Source: Terana coerulea
Lineage: Eukaryota > Basidiomycota > Agaricomycetes > Polyporales > Phanerochaetaceae
NCBI GenBank assembly: GCA_024811115.1
Contig: JAKOGH010000920.1
Span: forward strand, 1-14,851
Direction: 5' to 3'
Length of the DNA stretch: 14,851 bases
Part shown: positions 1 to 9,589 of the stretch, piece by piece
Layout: each line of letters begins with the position of its first letter
Position numbering within the stretch: the stretch's first letter is position 1
The notes under the pieces: model-generated
The model's database searches: none
What the model was told of the DNA's origin: nothing
The model's input: only the letters and a program-made list of their open reading frames with translations
Translations under genes and position numbers: made by a program

Positions 1-8
1 CAAGAACG

Positions 9-1469
9 CTACATATGAAAAACTTCGGCTGCTGGGGAGACAGACCGAGGAGTGAGAAGTTGCCGGGAGGCTTCGTCTAACGCATCCCACTCGGAATTAC
101 GGATGGGGGATGGCCGCCGCTCAGATGCGGCTGCTGCACTTTCCGTTCCGCTTTCTGAACTTCTGGATGGTCCGTCTGGGCGAGGTGAAGCACCGTCGGC
201 AGGGGAAGCACGTCGGGTCAACATGGACTCTGGGCGAGAAGCCCGCCCCTGCGAAGGCGTGGCGGTGCCGTCTGGGTCCTCGAAGCAAAGTCTCCAGCAT
301 CGAGCGAAGACGTCGAAGGGGATGCACGCCCTGTCAAGGAGTACCACAGCTGCGAGGAGGTCTGATGACCAGGACTGGCGGAGGTCGAGGACTCGCCCGC
401 GTGCCCGTCTTCTGCCGAGCTAGATGGCCAAGGGCCGTCGTTGTCTGCATCAATGCGCAGATGAGGGTCGGACCAAGCGGTCAATGGAAAGAACCGGCGT
501 CCCAGGCGGTGATGGTTGGATGAGCTGGCCTCTGCGGCGGGTCGGTCCAGGAGTGACGCGAATCGCCAAGTGCCGTCAGCTGAGTCCTCAGCGCGGACGG
601 TCTCGGCGGCTTCTGCATTTTGCCTGACTATGGAGCGGCGTCGGGAGGCGAAGTCGTTGAAATCCATGGTACGCGACCGTGTAGGTCGCCGTACCGACCG
701 TTGGCGCGACAACGAAGAGGAGCCAGAGGACCCATAGGGCGGTATCGGCTGAGGACTAGGTGGGAGAGGGCCCAGTATGGGTGTTGGTGGAGACACAGGG
801 CGAGGGCTAGTGACCCTTTCGCGAGGTGGGTCTCGTATCGGAATGAGCCGTGAAGCGTTGAAGGGCATGTAAGCGTCGTAGAGGGCGGAGCTCATTCGGG
901 ACCCCTCGGCTGCCCCCGAGCAGCTCAGTAGCTTCATCTTCATCTTCAGAAGGTAGCTCTACGTCTACGTTATTCGAGATGTAGTCCGCCGTGTAACGTC
1001 TAGCAGCAAAACGGTGACGTTCGCGGTATATTTGCGATGATGTGGCTTGCATACGCAAGGTCTTGGCGGTCCGCTCAGAAATCATGCTTTTCTCGGCCGG
1101 GGTTGTGCGCATACGACGCTCGGCTACCTCCTATGGTAGAAGATAAGATTTACTCCTATGTCGAGAGCTAAGCACGCACCTTGACCAAGACGTCGACTAA
1201 CGTTGCAGTGAACGAATCCCCTGCATCCAATTCCTCTATAAACGTCTCGTAGGTAATAGTTGGCTCTCCCTTCTCTAACTTGGCTCGCTTAATGGCGCCG
1301 ACTCTACATGGAGTCTGAGTATGTTTACGGCCCTGAAACTAGGCCCTACTTACACCAGAGTCTTGATTTTGTCGCGAAGCACGTCGTCCTGGTGGTTCAA
1401 CGTCCTGAAGCCGTTTCAATGAGCGCCGCACATAAGACTGACAGCTATATCCACATACCATTTACCCAT
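9..1469 (-). CDS. Unrecognised multi-exon protein, disordered Ser/Pro-rich C-terminal part, 3' end uncertain
   Basis: I do not recognise this protein. It is assembled from short minus-strand open stretches joined by GT-AG introns that keep phase: 1458-1405 (54 nt), 1353-1304 (50 nt, GTAAGT donor), 1179-1131 (49 nt, GTGCGT donor), one near 968/962-905, and 228-176 (53 nt, weak GTCCAT donor). The chosen ATG at 1469 has a good context (CAAAATGG). The N-terminal ~110 residues are charged and probably helical (for example KTLVVGAIKRAKLEKGEP, then RTAKTLRMQATSSQIYRERH). From about 904 downwards the chain is Ser/Pro/Arg-rich and low in complexity, as in intrinsically disordered regions. The frame reaches a TAG at 9-11, but GTAGCG at 12-7 could be a donor leading to exons outside the window. 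The two introns nearest the left edge have weak sites, so a frameshift there is an alternative. The gene is divergent from TFIIB. Exons 1459-1469 to 1130 are the best supported. Confidence 0.6.
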
Positions 1470-1885
1470 TTTGACGACCACTGTAGTCGCAAGATGTACA
1501 GTGGACTTTGCGGCTGTAGAAGGGTGTGACCTAGGACGCAGGCGAGTGAGAACAAGTGCTGATCCCGAGTTCGGAGCCTGAGCGTATTTCCAGATCTGGA
1601 AGCTGAGTCAGCACAGCAGTAAGGGACGACTCCGCGTTCCTTTGTCCCTCACGTTTCTTCGTCATTGACCACGACGTCGTCCACGCTCGTGTGTCAATTA
1701 TCCCCCATTCCACTCTCGTTTTAGGCTTGAGATACTCTTGCTGTCGCCGCGCCTTGTTGCAGTCGTTGCGAGGCCACCCAAAGTTTTTGAGCCAACTTCG
1801 CGACCCCCTGCATCGCCTCGCCACATCGAGCAGAAAACCTCCTTCGTCGTCGAACACCCACCCTATAGCCCAGTTCGCATACACC
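1470..1885. other. Intergenic region between divergent genes (416 bp)
   Basis: This gap lies between the start chosen for the unknown minus-strand gene and the TFIIB start codon, so it must hold both promoters and 5' leaders. No clear TATA box is seen. On the minus strand an ATG at 1665 followed by two candidate 50-nt introns (1652-1603, GTGAGG donor; 1530-1481, weak GTCACA donor) would join in phase to the unknown gene. Part of this gap may therefore be 5' coding sequence of that gene. Confidence 0.5.
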
Positions 1886-3002
1886 ATGGCATACTCGCAG
1901 CCCTTTCCTCGCAACCAGCCTATAGAGAAAGTGCAGGCTCCAACCTTTGGACCTGACCTCGCTGTGCGCCTCATCTGCCCCGATTGCAGGGATCCAAATC
2001 CCAACATTGTCGAGGAATTCAGCAGCGGAGATCTGGTGTGCGGTACCTGCGGACTGGTGCTGGGTGATAGGGTGGTCGACACAAGGAGTGAATGGCGTGT
2101 AAGTACATGTCCCACCTGCCTGTTCTCGCGGTGGCACCAGTTGCTTCTACTGTTGATCATTAGACATTCGCCAATGACGAAGGAGACGATCCGTCCCGTG
2201 TCGGTGCTGTCATTGATCCGCTCATGGAGGGGCGTAGAGCAATTGGACACCACGATTTCCTTCAAGGATGGCGGGTCCGGTCTCGCTCGCGAGCTGCAGC
2301 GCGCAGCCTCTCGAGGGTCAGCATCCCGCTCCGAGCGAAACCTGCTCCAAAGCCTTCCGCGACATCTCGAGCTGGTGCGACCAGTTCTCGCTGCCGAAAA
2401 CTATCTCCGATATCGCCAAGCAGCTATACAAACGCTCTGACGAGGAGAAGCTGTTGCGTGGGAAACCCCTCGAGGCCGTCATCGCCGCCTGCATCTTCAT
2501 CGCATGCCGCAAGGCGCACGTACCTCGTACGTTCCGCGAGATATGTAACCTCACGCACGTCAGCAAGAAGGTGCTGGGGCAGTGCTATAAGCAGCTGGAG
2601 CAGGCATTTAACCTCGCGCCTGGTGCAACTGATCGCCACTCAAACGCAGCCTCTTCTGGCACGGGTCCCGAGGACCTGTTGGTGCGTTACTGCAACCACT
2701 TGGACCTCCCTCCCAACGTCCAGCCCATCTGCTCGGATATCATCGTCAAGGCGCGCGACCTCGGCATCGCCCTTGGTCGTTCGCCGATATCCGTCGCGGG
2801 CGGTGCAATCTACTTTACCACACATCTCCTCGGGAAGCCGAAGAGCATGAAGGATATCAGTGCTGTCGCTGGGGTTAGCGAAGCGACGATCAAGTTGGTG
2901 TACAGGCTTTACTACGCGGACAAGGAGAAGCTAGTGAAGGAGGAGTGGATCAAGGATGGAAAGGCGAAACTGGAGAGGCTTCCGGTAGAGTCCTCCAAGT
3001 AG
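1886..3002 (+). CDS. SUA7: Transcription initiation factor IIB (TFIIB), two single-base frameshifts as sequenced
   Basis: TFIIB binds the TBP-promoter complex and recruits RNA polymerase II in the nucleus. The start lies in an ideal context (CACCATGG). Exon 1 (1886-2098) encodes an N-terminal zinc ribbon with Cys31, Cys34, Cys52 and Cys55 (CPDC and CGTC). A 65-nt intron (2099-2163, GTAAGT...TAG) separates it from exon 2, which opens with [16 protein letters not shown], the expected B-reader/linker region. Two cyclin-like repeats follow: [12 protein letters not shown] to KQLEQAF, and [13 protein letters not shown] to KLVYRLYY. The frame slips by +1 at GGGG 2229-2232 (between DPLMEG and [10 protein letters not shown]) and again at AAA 2349-2351 (between SERNLLQ and AFRDISSW). 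Removing one base at each gives about 349 aa, close to the family length, with family-typical sequence through both joints. Both shifts are at homopolymers and are probably sequence errors, because TFIIB is normally single-copy and essential. The gene converges with RRS1. Confidence 0.95.
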
Positions 3003-3227
3003 GACGTACGAGGCTGATCACTGGGAGGCGGGGGACGGAATGGACGTTATTTTATAGCCTGCAATATGCGTTACCGTGTAATATATCCGTTCCACCCGTA
3101 GGCTGAGATGCATGCAATGGAAGCAGTGTTTTAACGGACCACGGAGGGAAATTAGCGTGCTGAAATATCGAAGGTCGACGAAGGATGTACACTATCGCAC
3201 ACCAAAGATGATATGGGAGAGAGACAG
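3003..3227. other. Convergent intergenic region (TFIIB and RRS1 3' ends)
   Basis: These 225 bp separate the stop codons of two convergent genes and must contain both polyadenylation regions. A T-rich stretch (TTATTTTATAG near 3048) follows the TFIIB stop. No open frame in it looks coding. Confidence 0.6.
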
Positions 3228-4401
3228 CTACCGCTTCCCCTTTCCACCCCGACCCCGCTTGCTGTCGCCACCTCTGGCCAGTGAGGCGCTGCCCTGACCC
3301 TTGCTGGCAAACCGCACAGCTTTTCTGACGTTGAGCACCGCATCCCTCGTCTTCGACTTCTTTGGCTCAGGACCGTCGCGATCCAATCTGGTCAAGATGG
3401 CCATGTTTTGAGACTTCTCTTGGCGAGATGACACTTCGGTTGGGTCAAACTGTGCATCCAACGAGCGGTCAGTGGATAGGACATCCAAGGGTGAAAAGGT
3501 AGACGCACCTTGCGCTTGACACCCTTGACCTTCTTCTCGCCCTCTAGCTTCTTGTCGAAGCGCCCCATGCTCGCTGTACTTGCCCGCGTCGTCGCTAACG
3601 TGCCGTCAATCTCGCGTTTTCGCTGGGCGTTCGTCGGTCGTGGGGGCCGAGCTCGATGCATCCTCGCTTGGCTTAGCAGCACGCTCGAGGTTCTTTTGTT
3701 GCTGGCGTTCGTTCTTCGCCACGCGAGCCTTGCGCTCTTCACGAGCTTTTTTAGATGGATCGAAGTCGATGTCTGAAAACCATCGCAGACTTGTTAGACA
3801 TTTCATAGAAGGGAACGTACGGGCAGACATACCAGCATTTTTGGGAACTTCCGTGAGCCACTGTCCTTCCTCTTTCTTGTTCGCCCCTTCCAGCCCCATC
3901 TGTCAACCCAGTCCTGCTTCTCCTCATCCCACACCCTCTTGTCCTTCTTGCTGTGCGAGATGCCCTTCGCCTTGGCAAACTGCTCCCATTTCGTCAGAGG
4001 CTTGGGCTTAGGTAATGGTTTCGCTCTGGGGAGCTGAGTGGTAGGTGGTGGGAGTTGCGCCAGAGGCCCGTCCGGCGAAGATGTAGTTGGGAGCGAGAAA
4101 AGTGCAGCAATGAGAGTTTGGACACCATCGCGCGCTGTTGACCGGAGGTAATCCTCGAGGTTTGCTCTGATAAAAAAGGTTAGGAAGAACTTCAAAACCT
4201 ACGCCAGTTACATACTTGTAGCTCTCTTCGTCTATAGGATTCAGGTCTGTGACCGTCAGGTAGCCAGCATCGACCTCGAGAGGTATCTCTTTGTCAACAA
4301 CAATAGCCTGTCTGCTATAGTAATTAATAAATTCTCATAGTATTATTTCGTGAGACGTACTGCTTGGCAGCGTGCTCAGCAAGAATATCCGAAACGTCCA
4401 T
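3228..4401 (-). CDS. RRS1: Ribosome biogenesis regulatory protein Rrs1, two single-base frameshifts as sequenced
   Basis: Rrs1 family members act in the nucleolus in 60S subunit assembly, bringing the 5S RNP into pre-ribosomes with Rpf2. The gene has five exons: 4401-4361, 4314-4216, 4166-3833, 3772-3509 and 3449-3228. The introns are 46, 49, 60 and 59 nt long and all are GT-AG; the third has a CTAAC branch-like site. Family hallmarks appear in order: KPLPKPKPLTKWEQFAKAKG, KRVWDEEKQDWVDRWGWK, WLTEVPKN, DFDPSKKAREERKARVAKNE, STASMGRFDKKLEGEKK, KGVKRK then FDPTE across the last intron, and a C-terminal VLNVRKAVRFASKG followed by a basic Gly-rich tail. The frame slips by -1 at the CCCC run 3884-3887 and by +1 in exon 4, at GGG 3625-3627 or GGGGG 3642-3646. 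The two cancel, and the exons total 960 nt (about 319 aa). Yeast Rrs1 is shorter and the human protein longer. A LINE is inserted 67 bp upstream of the ATG. Confidence 0.93.
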
Positions 4402-4468
4402 GCCGCCTGCAGATAATGTAGTCGAGACGAACAGGCACGCTTCGCAGAAGGGAGGTGGTTGTGGATGA

Positions 4469-4480
4469 GTGCGAAAAGTT
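4469..4480 (+). repeat. Target-site duplication, left copy (GTGCGAAAAGTT)
   Basis: This 12-bp sequence is repeated exactly at 11801-11812, immediately after the poly(A) tail of the LINE. An exact match abutting the tail is what target-primed reverse transcription leaves. The preceding A (4468) could belong to the duplication, but on the right that position is inside the A-run, so 13 bp cannot be excluded. Confidence 0.92.
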
Positions 4481-5296
4481 CACCTTGACCTCGTACCACC
4501 ACCACCTCGAGTAGACGCCCACCTACTCGTTCCCTCTGCAGCCTTAATCGACCCCACCCCTTTTCTTTCTTCGGTTTCTTTTCGCCTCACTTACGGCGGG
4601 GCTCGCTGTGCGAGCCAGTAAGTACGAAAAACGAGGGCCGTCTGGCCTGATCGCGCCCTGGGGGCACCTTTCATAGGGATCAGGCTAGCGGAAACGCTGT
4701 CTGATCCCCCCATTTCTGGCATGGGGACCGCTCAGGCGCGAACCATGACCTATGTTGACCTTGCGTCGACGAGGGAGGGACACACTAGGGCTCAGGCCCT
4801 GGTCACTGTCCCGCCCACCGTTCACCCCCTCACGGGGGCCCCACCTGTAAATCCTAAGAAATTAGCAATATATTTGCTGATATTGATGGATAACCGAGAA
4901 CCCCTTGGCGCATGGCTGCCGCCTGTGGGGTGTGTGAACTGCAAGAACCGAGAACTCGCCCCGGCGAGGTCTGGACCTCTATGCATGATCCTGAGAGTCC
5001 GCACAGAACTCTATCACATGAAGGGAAGGTGTGGCAGAGTACTGCTGGGCACCGCGCCACCGGACCTCAAGTCCCGTATAAGCTTAGAACCCCAGAAGTC
5101 CGAGCATAAGCCCACTACAATAGAGCAGGATGCCGTGGCATCCCGGCCCAATGTATGGACCCATCTCACAACCACCGTTGTGGAAGGGGCCCTTCTGTCC
5201 AATCCTGTATAAGGTGGACCAGTATAAAGGAGAGGACAGACGCGCGTTCAGCACCAGACTGAATTCGGGTTCTGTCAACTCTCCGACCATGTCATC
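4481..5296 (+). other. LINE 5' leader
   Basis: These 816 bp lie between the left target-site duplication and the first plausible start codon of the element. The region is GC-rich with several C/G runs and a polypyrimidine patch near 4551-4590. It contains a perfect 7-bp stem with a 3-nt loop at 4600-4616 and a larger hairpin at 4676-4708. TATAAA occurs at 5223-5228, but a promoter there could not produce a full-length transcript of an element that begins at 4481. A 163-codon open frame (4721-5212) has no recognisable domain, and I treat it as chance. The leader may hold the internal promoter of the element. Confidence 0.6.
4676..4708 (+). other. RNA hairpin with GAAA tetraloop in the LINE leader
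   Basis: An outer 8-bp stem pairs GGGATCAG (4676-4683) with CTGATCCC (4701-4708). A small internal loop (GCT opposite GT) leads to an inner 4-bp stem, AGCG with CGCT, closed by a GAAA (GNRA-type) tetraloop at 4691-4694. It is visible directly in the sequence. Function is unknown; a role in translation, RNP assembly or 5' processing would be speculation. Confidence 0.6.
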
Positions 5297-5467
5297 ATGT
5301 CTCCTCAAACAGCAAAGAAGGATCAGGTCAGGGCATGCCCTCCCTGCAGAAACAGCGTACTCTCCCCGACGTGGGAAGTGCCCTCATGCCTCCTCCCGTC
5401 TTATGCTTGGCGCAAAGACCCGGGAAAACAGGCTGGACGGCTCTGCGAGATTGACTCACAGATCTGA
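5297..5467 (+). CDS. Short first reading frame of the LINE (56 codons as sequenced)
   Basis: This is the first ATG in the element that begins sequence of coding character. The product starts MSPQTAKKDQVRACPPC and contains one CxxC pair. It ends at TGA 5465-5467, but coding-like sequence continues downstream in other frames (for example the GLCDLCERAPD stretch near 5660). It may therefore be the N-terminus of a longer ORF1, or of the polyprotein, interrupted by shifts. No CCHC zinc knuckle of a gag-like ORF1 is seen. I am unsure whether this is a separate protein. Confidence 0.4.
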   Translation: MSPQTAKKDQVRACPPCRNSVLSPTWEVPSCLLPSYAWRKDPGKQAGRLCEIDSQI

Positions 5468-6118
5468 ACTGTCACAATTAACATCTCTGCGAACGCCGGG
5501 AATAGTAAGAGTAAGGAGCTGGAGCACAAGCCCAACTCCTGAGACTATTCGAAAGAAGGGAACAACCACATAGCCGTATAGGCCATATGTATAATATGAA
5601 TAATATGTACACAATTGACGGAATCATGCAACTGGGCTCTTTCTTCTGCGAACACGCGTAGACGTCCTGGACTGTGCGATCTGTGCGAACGGGCGCCAGA
5701 CTCCTCACACGAGCCTGATCAGCCACCTGAACCCATCCCTCATGAGTATTCTCAACAACGAGACCGTGAATTAACCCCTGGGGACCTGTTTGACCACAAC
5801 GGCGTTTCCATCTCTCCTGCTCTAAGTTACGTAACTGTGCCTGAGGAGCACATGCATAACTTTGAGGAACTACCTCCGCCATCCTTGATAACGGAGACTT
5901 GACATCGCACCGCTTCTCAGACATAGAAGCGGTCCGACGCGAGCAGACGGCGTTGCGTAACAGCACACGCTCTGCCCAGAGTCTCGGGCACCTCGTGTGA
6001 CCATCGAGGACATCGATGACACCGCATTCTCAGAAGAGCCACGGCACGACTGGGAAGGGTTGACACAGATGAGGATGGGAACGAGGTTTCCGTAACCCAT
6101 AATCTGGATGTTAAAGAT

Positions 6119-6880
6119 TGGCGCTGTATCTCTGCAAACGTGCAGAAGTCCAGACCCAATCAGGGCAATGTGCTCGAAAACTTCCTGGATCACGATTTGA
6201 TCATGATCCAGGAACCTTTCTGGGGCATCTCCAAGAGAGTTGCCTCCGGGAAATCCAAGGACGGGAAGTCATTGAAGACACCGTCCATCACAGAAACTTT
6301 CGTGTGCCTTGGCGCTGCCAAAGGATGCAGAGCTGTCACGTATGTGAACAAGAAGTGGGCGCATTACAGCCCCCGCGACCTCACCACTGCCAGGCACAGC
6401 CCCTTAAAGGGGACGTTGTGTGTGCCACTCTCACGGTTGAAGGGGAAGTCATGAACTTCCTCAACGTATACAATGATTCGAAGTCCCACGCAGCGGTCAA
6501 GTGGCTTGAAAACCACGCCGTGGAACTTTCGAACGTTGTAACCATGTGCGGAGACTTCAACATCCGCCACATGAAATGGGACGAAGCGGGAGCGACCGGA
6601 TTTCGATCCGTCAGCGACGACTCGACAATAAGACTAAACGGTTCGGTGATATCCTCATCGGAAGCTGCAGAAGTCAATATTGGACTGTCTTTGCTGAATG
6701 ATTGCGAAGCGGGAGGGCCACCAACTTGGATCTTTGCCGGCAAAGATTACGAGAAGCGGCCTGGAGTACTCGACCTGGTATGGTGCCGAGAATAGCTACG
6801 GATGAGTACATCAGAGTCAGAGGGGCGGACCGGCACATGTCGGATCACTGCCCACTGGAATTCTCTGTGCGGGTCAAAGC
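6119..6880 (+). other. AP-type endonuclease domain of the LINE
   Basis: Exonuclease-endonuclease-phosphatase fold hallmarks occur in order: a start WRCISANVQKSR, the metal-binding Glu in LIMIQEPFWG, VVTMCGDFNIRH with GDFN at 6550-6561, a VLDLVW strand, and the catalytic SDH at 6840-6848 in DRHMSDHCPLEFSV. The domain is spread over three frames. One switch lies around 6400-6420 and another at GG 6782-6783. In LINEs this domain makes the first-strand nick that primes reverse transcription. Confidence 0.88.
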
Positions 6881-7617
6881 CGTCAGAGAGCCGAAACCCA
6901 CGATCCTTCACGGATCAAAGGACAGCCGGAAATACTGGCGAGGCGTTCGAAGCACGTGTGCAACATATTGTACACGAGGCTGAAGAAAGCCAACGAGAAG
7001 AAGGGTCGGGATGTAGACACCACCGACAAATTCTCACAGCAGGACATAGACGGCGTCTTTGACGAAATTCTATGCGGCAATGTGCAAGCAGTGGGACGAT
7101 GTGGCCAAGTGCCCAAACCCTAGCGCTAAAAGCAAGTCGTGGTGGAACCATGAGTGTTCGCTGCACGAGACAAAGACAGCCGTGGCTAGGGAAATCTGCG
7201 CAAGCAGCGTGACCTGGCCAAAGCATTACAAGGGAAAGTGGACCGGGGTGATAACTTCGCTCCGGACCCTCACGGAGTTGACCATCGCGCTGGAACAATG
7301 TAAGTTCTGGCGCGAGGAAGTTCATGAGTCTGAGAATCAGCAACATGCGACTCTCAGAAACGCCAAACGCGGCCATTTTGAAATCCAAATGGGCGCCATG
7401 CACTCAGAGCAAAGTGTGGGGCGCTGCTGCGTGGACCAAGCCACGGAAGCAGAGCACCAACCAGAGCATCAAAGACAGGGACGGCAACCCTGTCTCGAAC
7501 CTGCTAAACTAGCAGAGGTCCTTCAGGACCAATTCACGAAGGCAGCGAAACCCGCGTCGGCAGAAGGCATAACGTTTATCGATTATGCCTACAGAGAGGT
7601 CAAGGCGGCAGTACTTG

Positions 7618-8920
7618 CCGATCTCCGTGGCCGAAGTAGAGGAAGTGCTCCGTGACACGAGCAACTTCTCTGCCCCAGGCCCAGACCATGCATCATGGTT
7701 CTGGCTAAAGAAGATCATCCTCGAACCTAACGAGGATGAGAAAACAAGGAAGACAAGTCCACGTACACCGAGCGTGATGCGGACGAAGTCTGTCCTAGAC
7801 ATGATAACATGGTTCTTTGGCGCGTGTATCGCGTCCGGAGTCATGCCCACTAAACTCAAGGAATCACGCACCGTCGTCATTCCCTAAACCTAATAAGCCG
7901 GACTACTCTGTAGCCAAGGCATATCGCCCGATAGTTCTCCTGAACTGTTTGGGGAAATTACTTGAGAAATGTATTGCTAAGCGCATGCAGTTCGAATGTC
8001 AAAGTATGGAGTATTGCATCCCTCCCAGTTTGGGGGAGCAATGCAGCGAAGTACAACTGATGCCGGTGTTTGTCTCACGCACAACATCAAGGAAGGCTGG
8101 AACCAAGATCTGGAGAGCTCCGTCCTTCTCATGGACATCTCACAGTTCTTCCCGTCCGTGGACCACGCTGACGCTTGTGTACATCCTCAAGCGCGCAGGG
8201 TTCTCATCACTTCTATGCAAGTTCTTCGAGTCTTTACCTCGTTGGACGGCAGACATCATTCCTGATCAATGGCATTGTCACTGATCCAGTTGACTTTTCC
8301 GTCGGAGTGGGTCAGGGCTCAGCGCTTTCTCCCATTCCTGACGAACATCTACATCGCGCCCGCTATTTATAGCACAATTAAGGCGCTTGGAGCCAAAAAC
8401 ACCGCTACCATCGGTGTAACACTGCAGTTCTACGTGGATGATGGTCTCATCCATCGCAGTCACCAGACCGTCTGAACTTCGGAAAGGGAAACCCAACTGG
8501 AGATCAACAACCTAAAAATCAGGAAAGTCCTGATGATCATGTTATCTAGGCTGTTCGCCCCTCGGACTTCAGTTCGAGGAGGACAAACTGGAACTCATGC
8601 ACTTCCGCGGGGTAGACACCCGTGGAAATGGAAGGACTCCGATAAGGAGCCCAGCCCCTCGGTCCGCCACTCGCATTCAAAATTGCATCCGGGTGGCAGG
8701 TGCTGCGCGGCAAGCGCGGCAAACTAGTGATGACAAATCTTGACCGCCGGTACCGTGAGTGGGCCGGTAAGGAGATCAACATCAAACCTAAACCCTTCAT
8801 GAGATACCTCGGGTTCATGCTGGACCCGAAACTCTCGTGGAAGCATCACATAGAGTTTTACTGCAACAAAGGAGTAAGCACTATTGCGGCGCTTAGAATG
8901 CTCGGCACTTCTGAGCGGGG
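7618..8920 (+). other. Reverse transcriptase domain of the LINE
   Basis: Motifs in order are FSAPGPDHASWFWLKKI, KLKESRTVVIP then KPNKPDYS, AYRPIVLLNCLGKLLEKCIA (motif 2), LHPSQFGGAMQRSTTDAG, LLMDISQFFPSVDH (motif A with its Asp), FSVGVGQGSALSP (motif B), and FYVDDGL with YVDD at 8431-8442 (motif C, the catalytic Asp pair). The thumb region follows with MRYLGFMLDPKLSWKHHI near 8800. Frame changes at 7882-7884, 8001-8003, 8233-8235 and elsewhere interrupt it. All catalytic Asp residues are present. Confidence 0.93.
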
Positions 8921-9589
8921 CTGTCGCCCATCCACAAACGGAGACTATACATCTCCAACGTTGTCCCTGTGATCCTCTACGGAGCGCAGCTATGGTGGTC
9001 CCCGTACATGCGGAGCAACCACAAAATTTATGAGGCAATCCAGAGGGTTCGAACGTAGCAATACGATGGATCACTGGCGCCTTCAAAACCACCCCTGTGG
9101 GAGGGATGGGAATGTTTGCGGGACTGCTTCCTATTAAGCAGCTCGTAACCAAACAAATGAAGAAAGCGTGCATCCGTGCACGCACTCCTTCCAGAAAGCC
9201 ACCCCATCCCTCGCATACATGAGCGAGAGGAAAGTGGTCAACGAGAAAGCGGTCTGGGCCACGCTCCATTCAGGACGCGTGAGGCCGACCACTAAGAAGG
9301 CTAAGAAGCGTTTCAAACAAACGCCCATTGATCACATCGAGACCCTTATGGAGCTCTTGCATGAAGACAGATTGCCTTCTCCGATCAGGAGCATGCCAGG
9401 CAATCGCATCTGGGATCTCAAAGATCTCAAACAACCCGGCCACTATGGACGGACCCGATGACACCATCGTTCAGATCTACGGCCTAACCGGGCGTGAACT
9501 GGCATGGCAGACAGCCCAGGCTCATCCCTAAGAAGGGTGCCCCAGGGTTTAGTGAATGGTATGAGCTGTTTGCAGAATTACAAATGCAA

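Noticed and set aside
1333..1458. Two apparent 21-nt ultra-short introns (GTATGT...CAG from 1458 and GTAAGT...CAG from 1353) on the minus strand
   Set aside because: Longer introns of 54 and 50 nt from the same donors keep phase and give more coherent protein. 21 nt is below any accepted spliceosomal minimum in fungi.
1308..1529. Plus-strand open frame of 73 codons
   Set aside because: It lies antisense to the phase-consistent exons of the unknown minus-strand gene and has no coding character.
1691..1885. In-frame upstream ATG extending TFIIB N-terminally from 1691
   Set aside because: The zinc ribbon normally lies near the N-terminus, and the ATG at 1886 has an ideal context. The upstream translation is low-complexity leader.
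2318..2825. Minus-strand frames inside the TFIIB gene
   Set aside because: Shadows of the TFIIB codons; no independent motif.
4721..5212. 163-codon open frame in the LINE leader as an ORF1
   Set aside because: No recognisable domain, no CCHC motif, and a hydrophobic/Pro mixture typical of translated GC-rich leader. Overlapping frames on both strands are also open.
5190..5300. TATAAA at 5223-5228 plus nearby TATA-like sequence as an LTR or main LINE promoter
   Set aside because: No matching repeat elsewhere in the window and no primer-binding site, and a promoter there could not regenerate the first 740 bp of the element.
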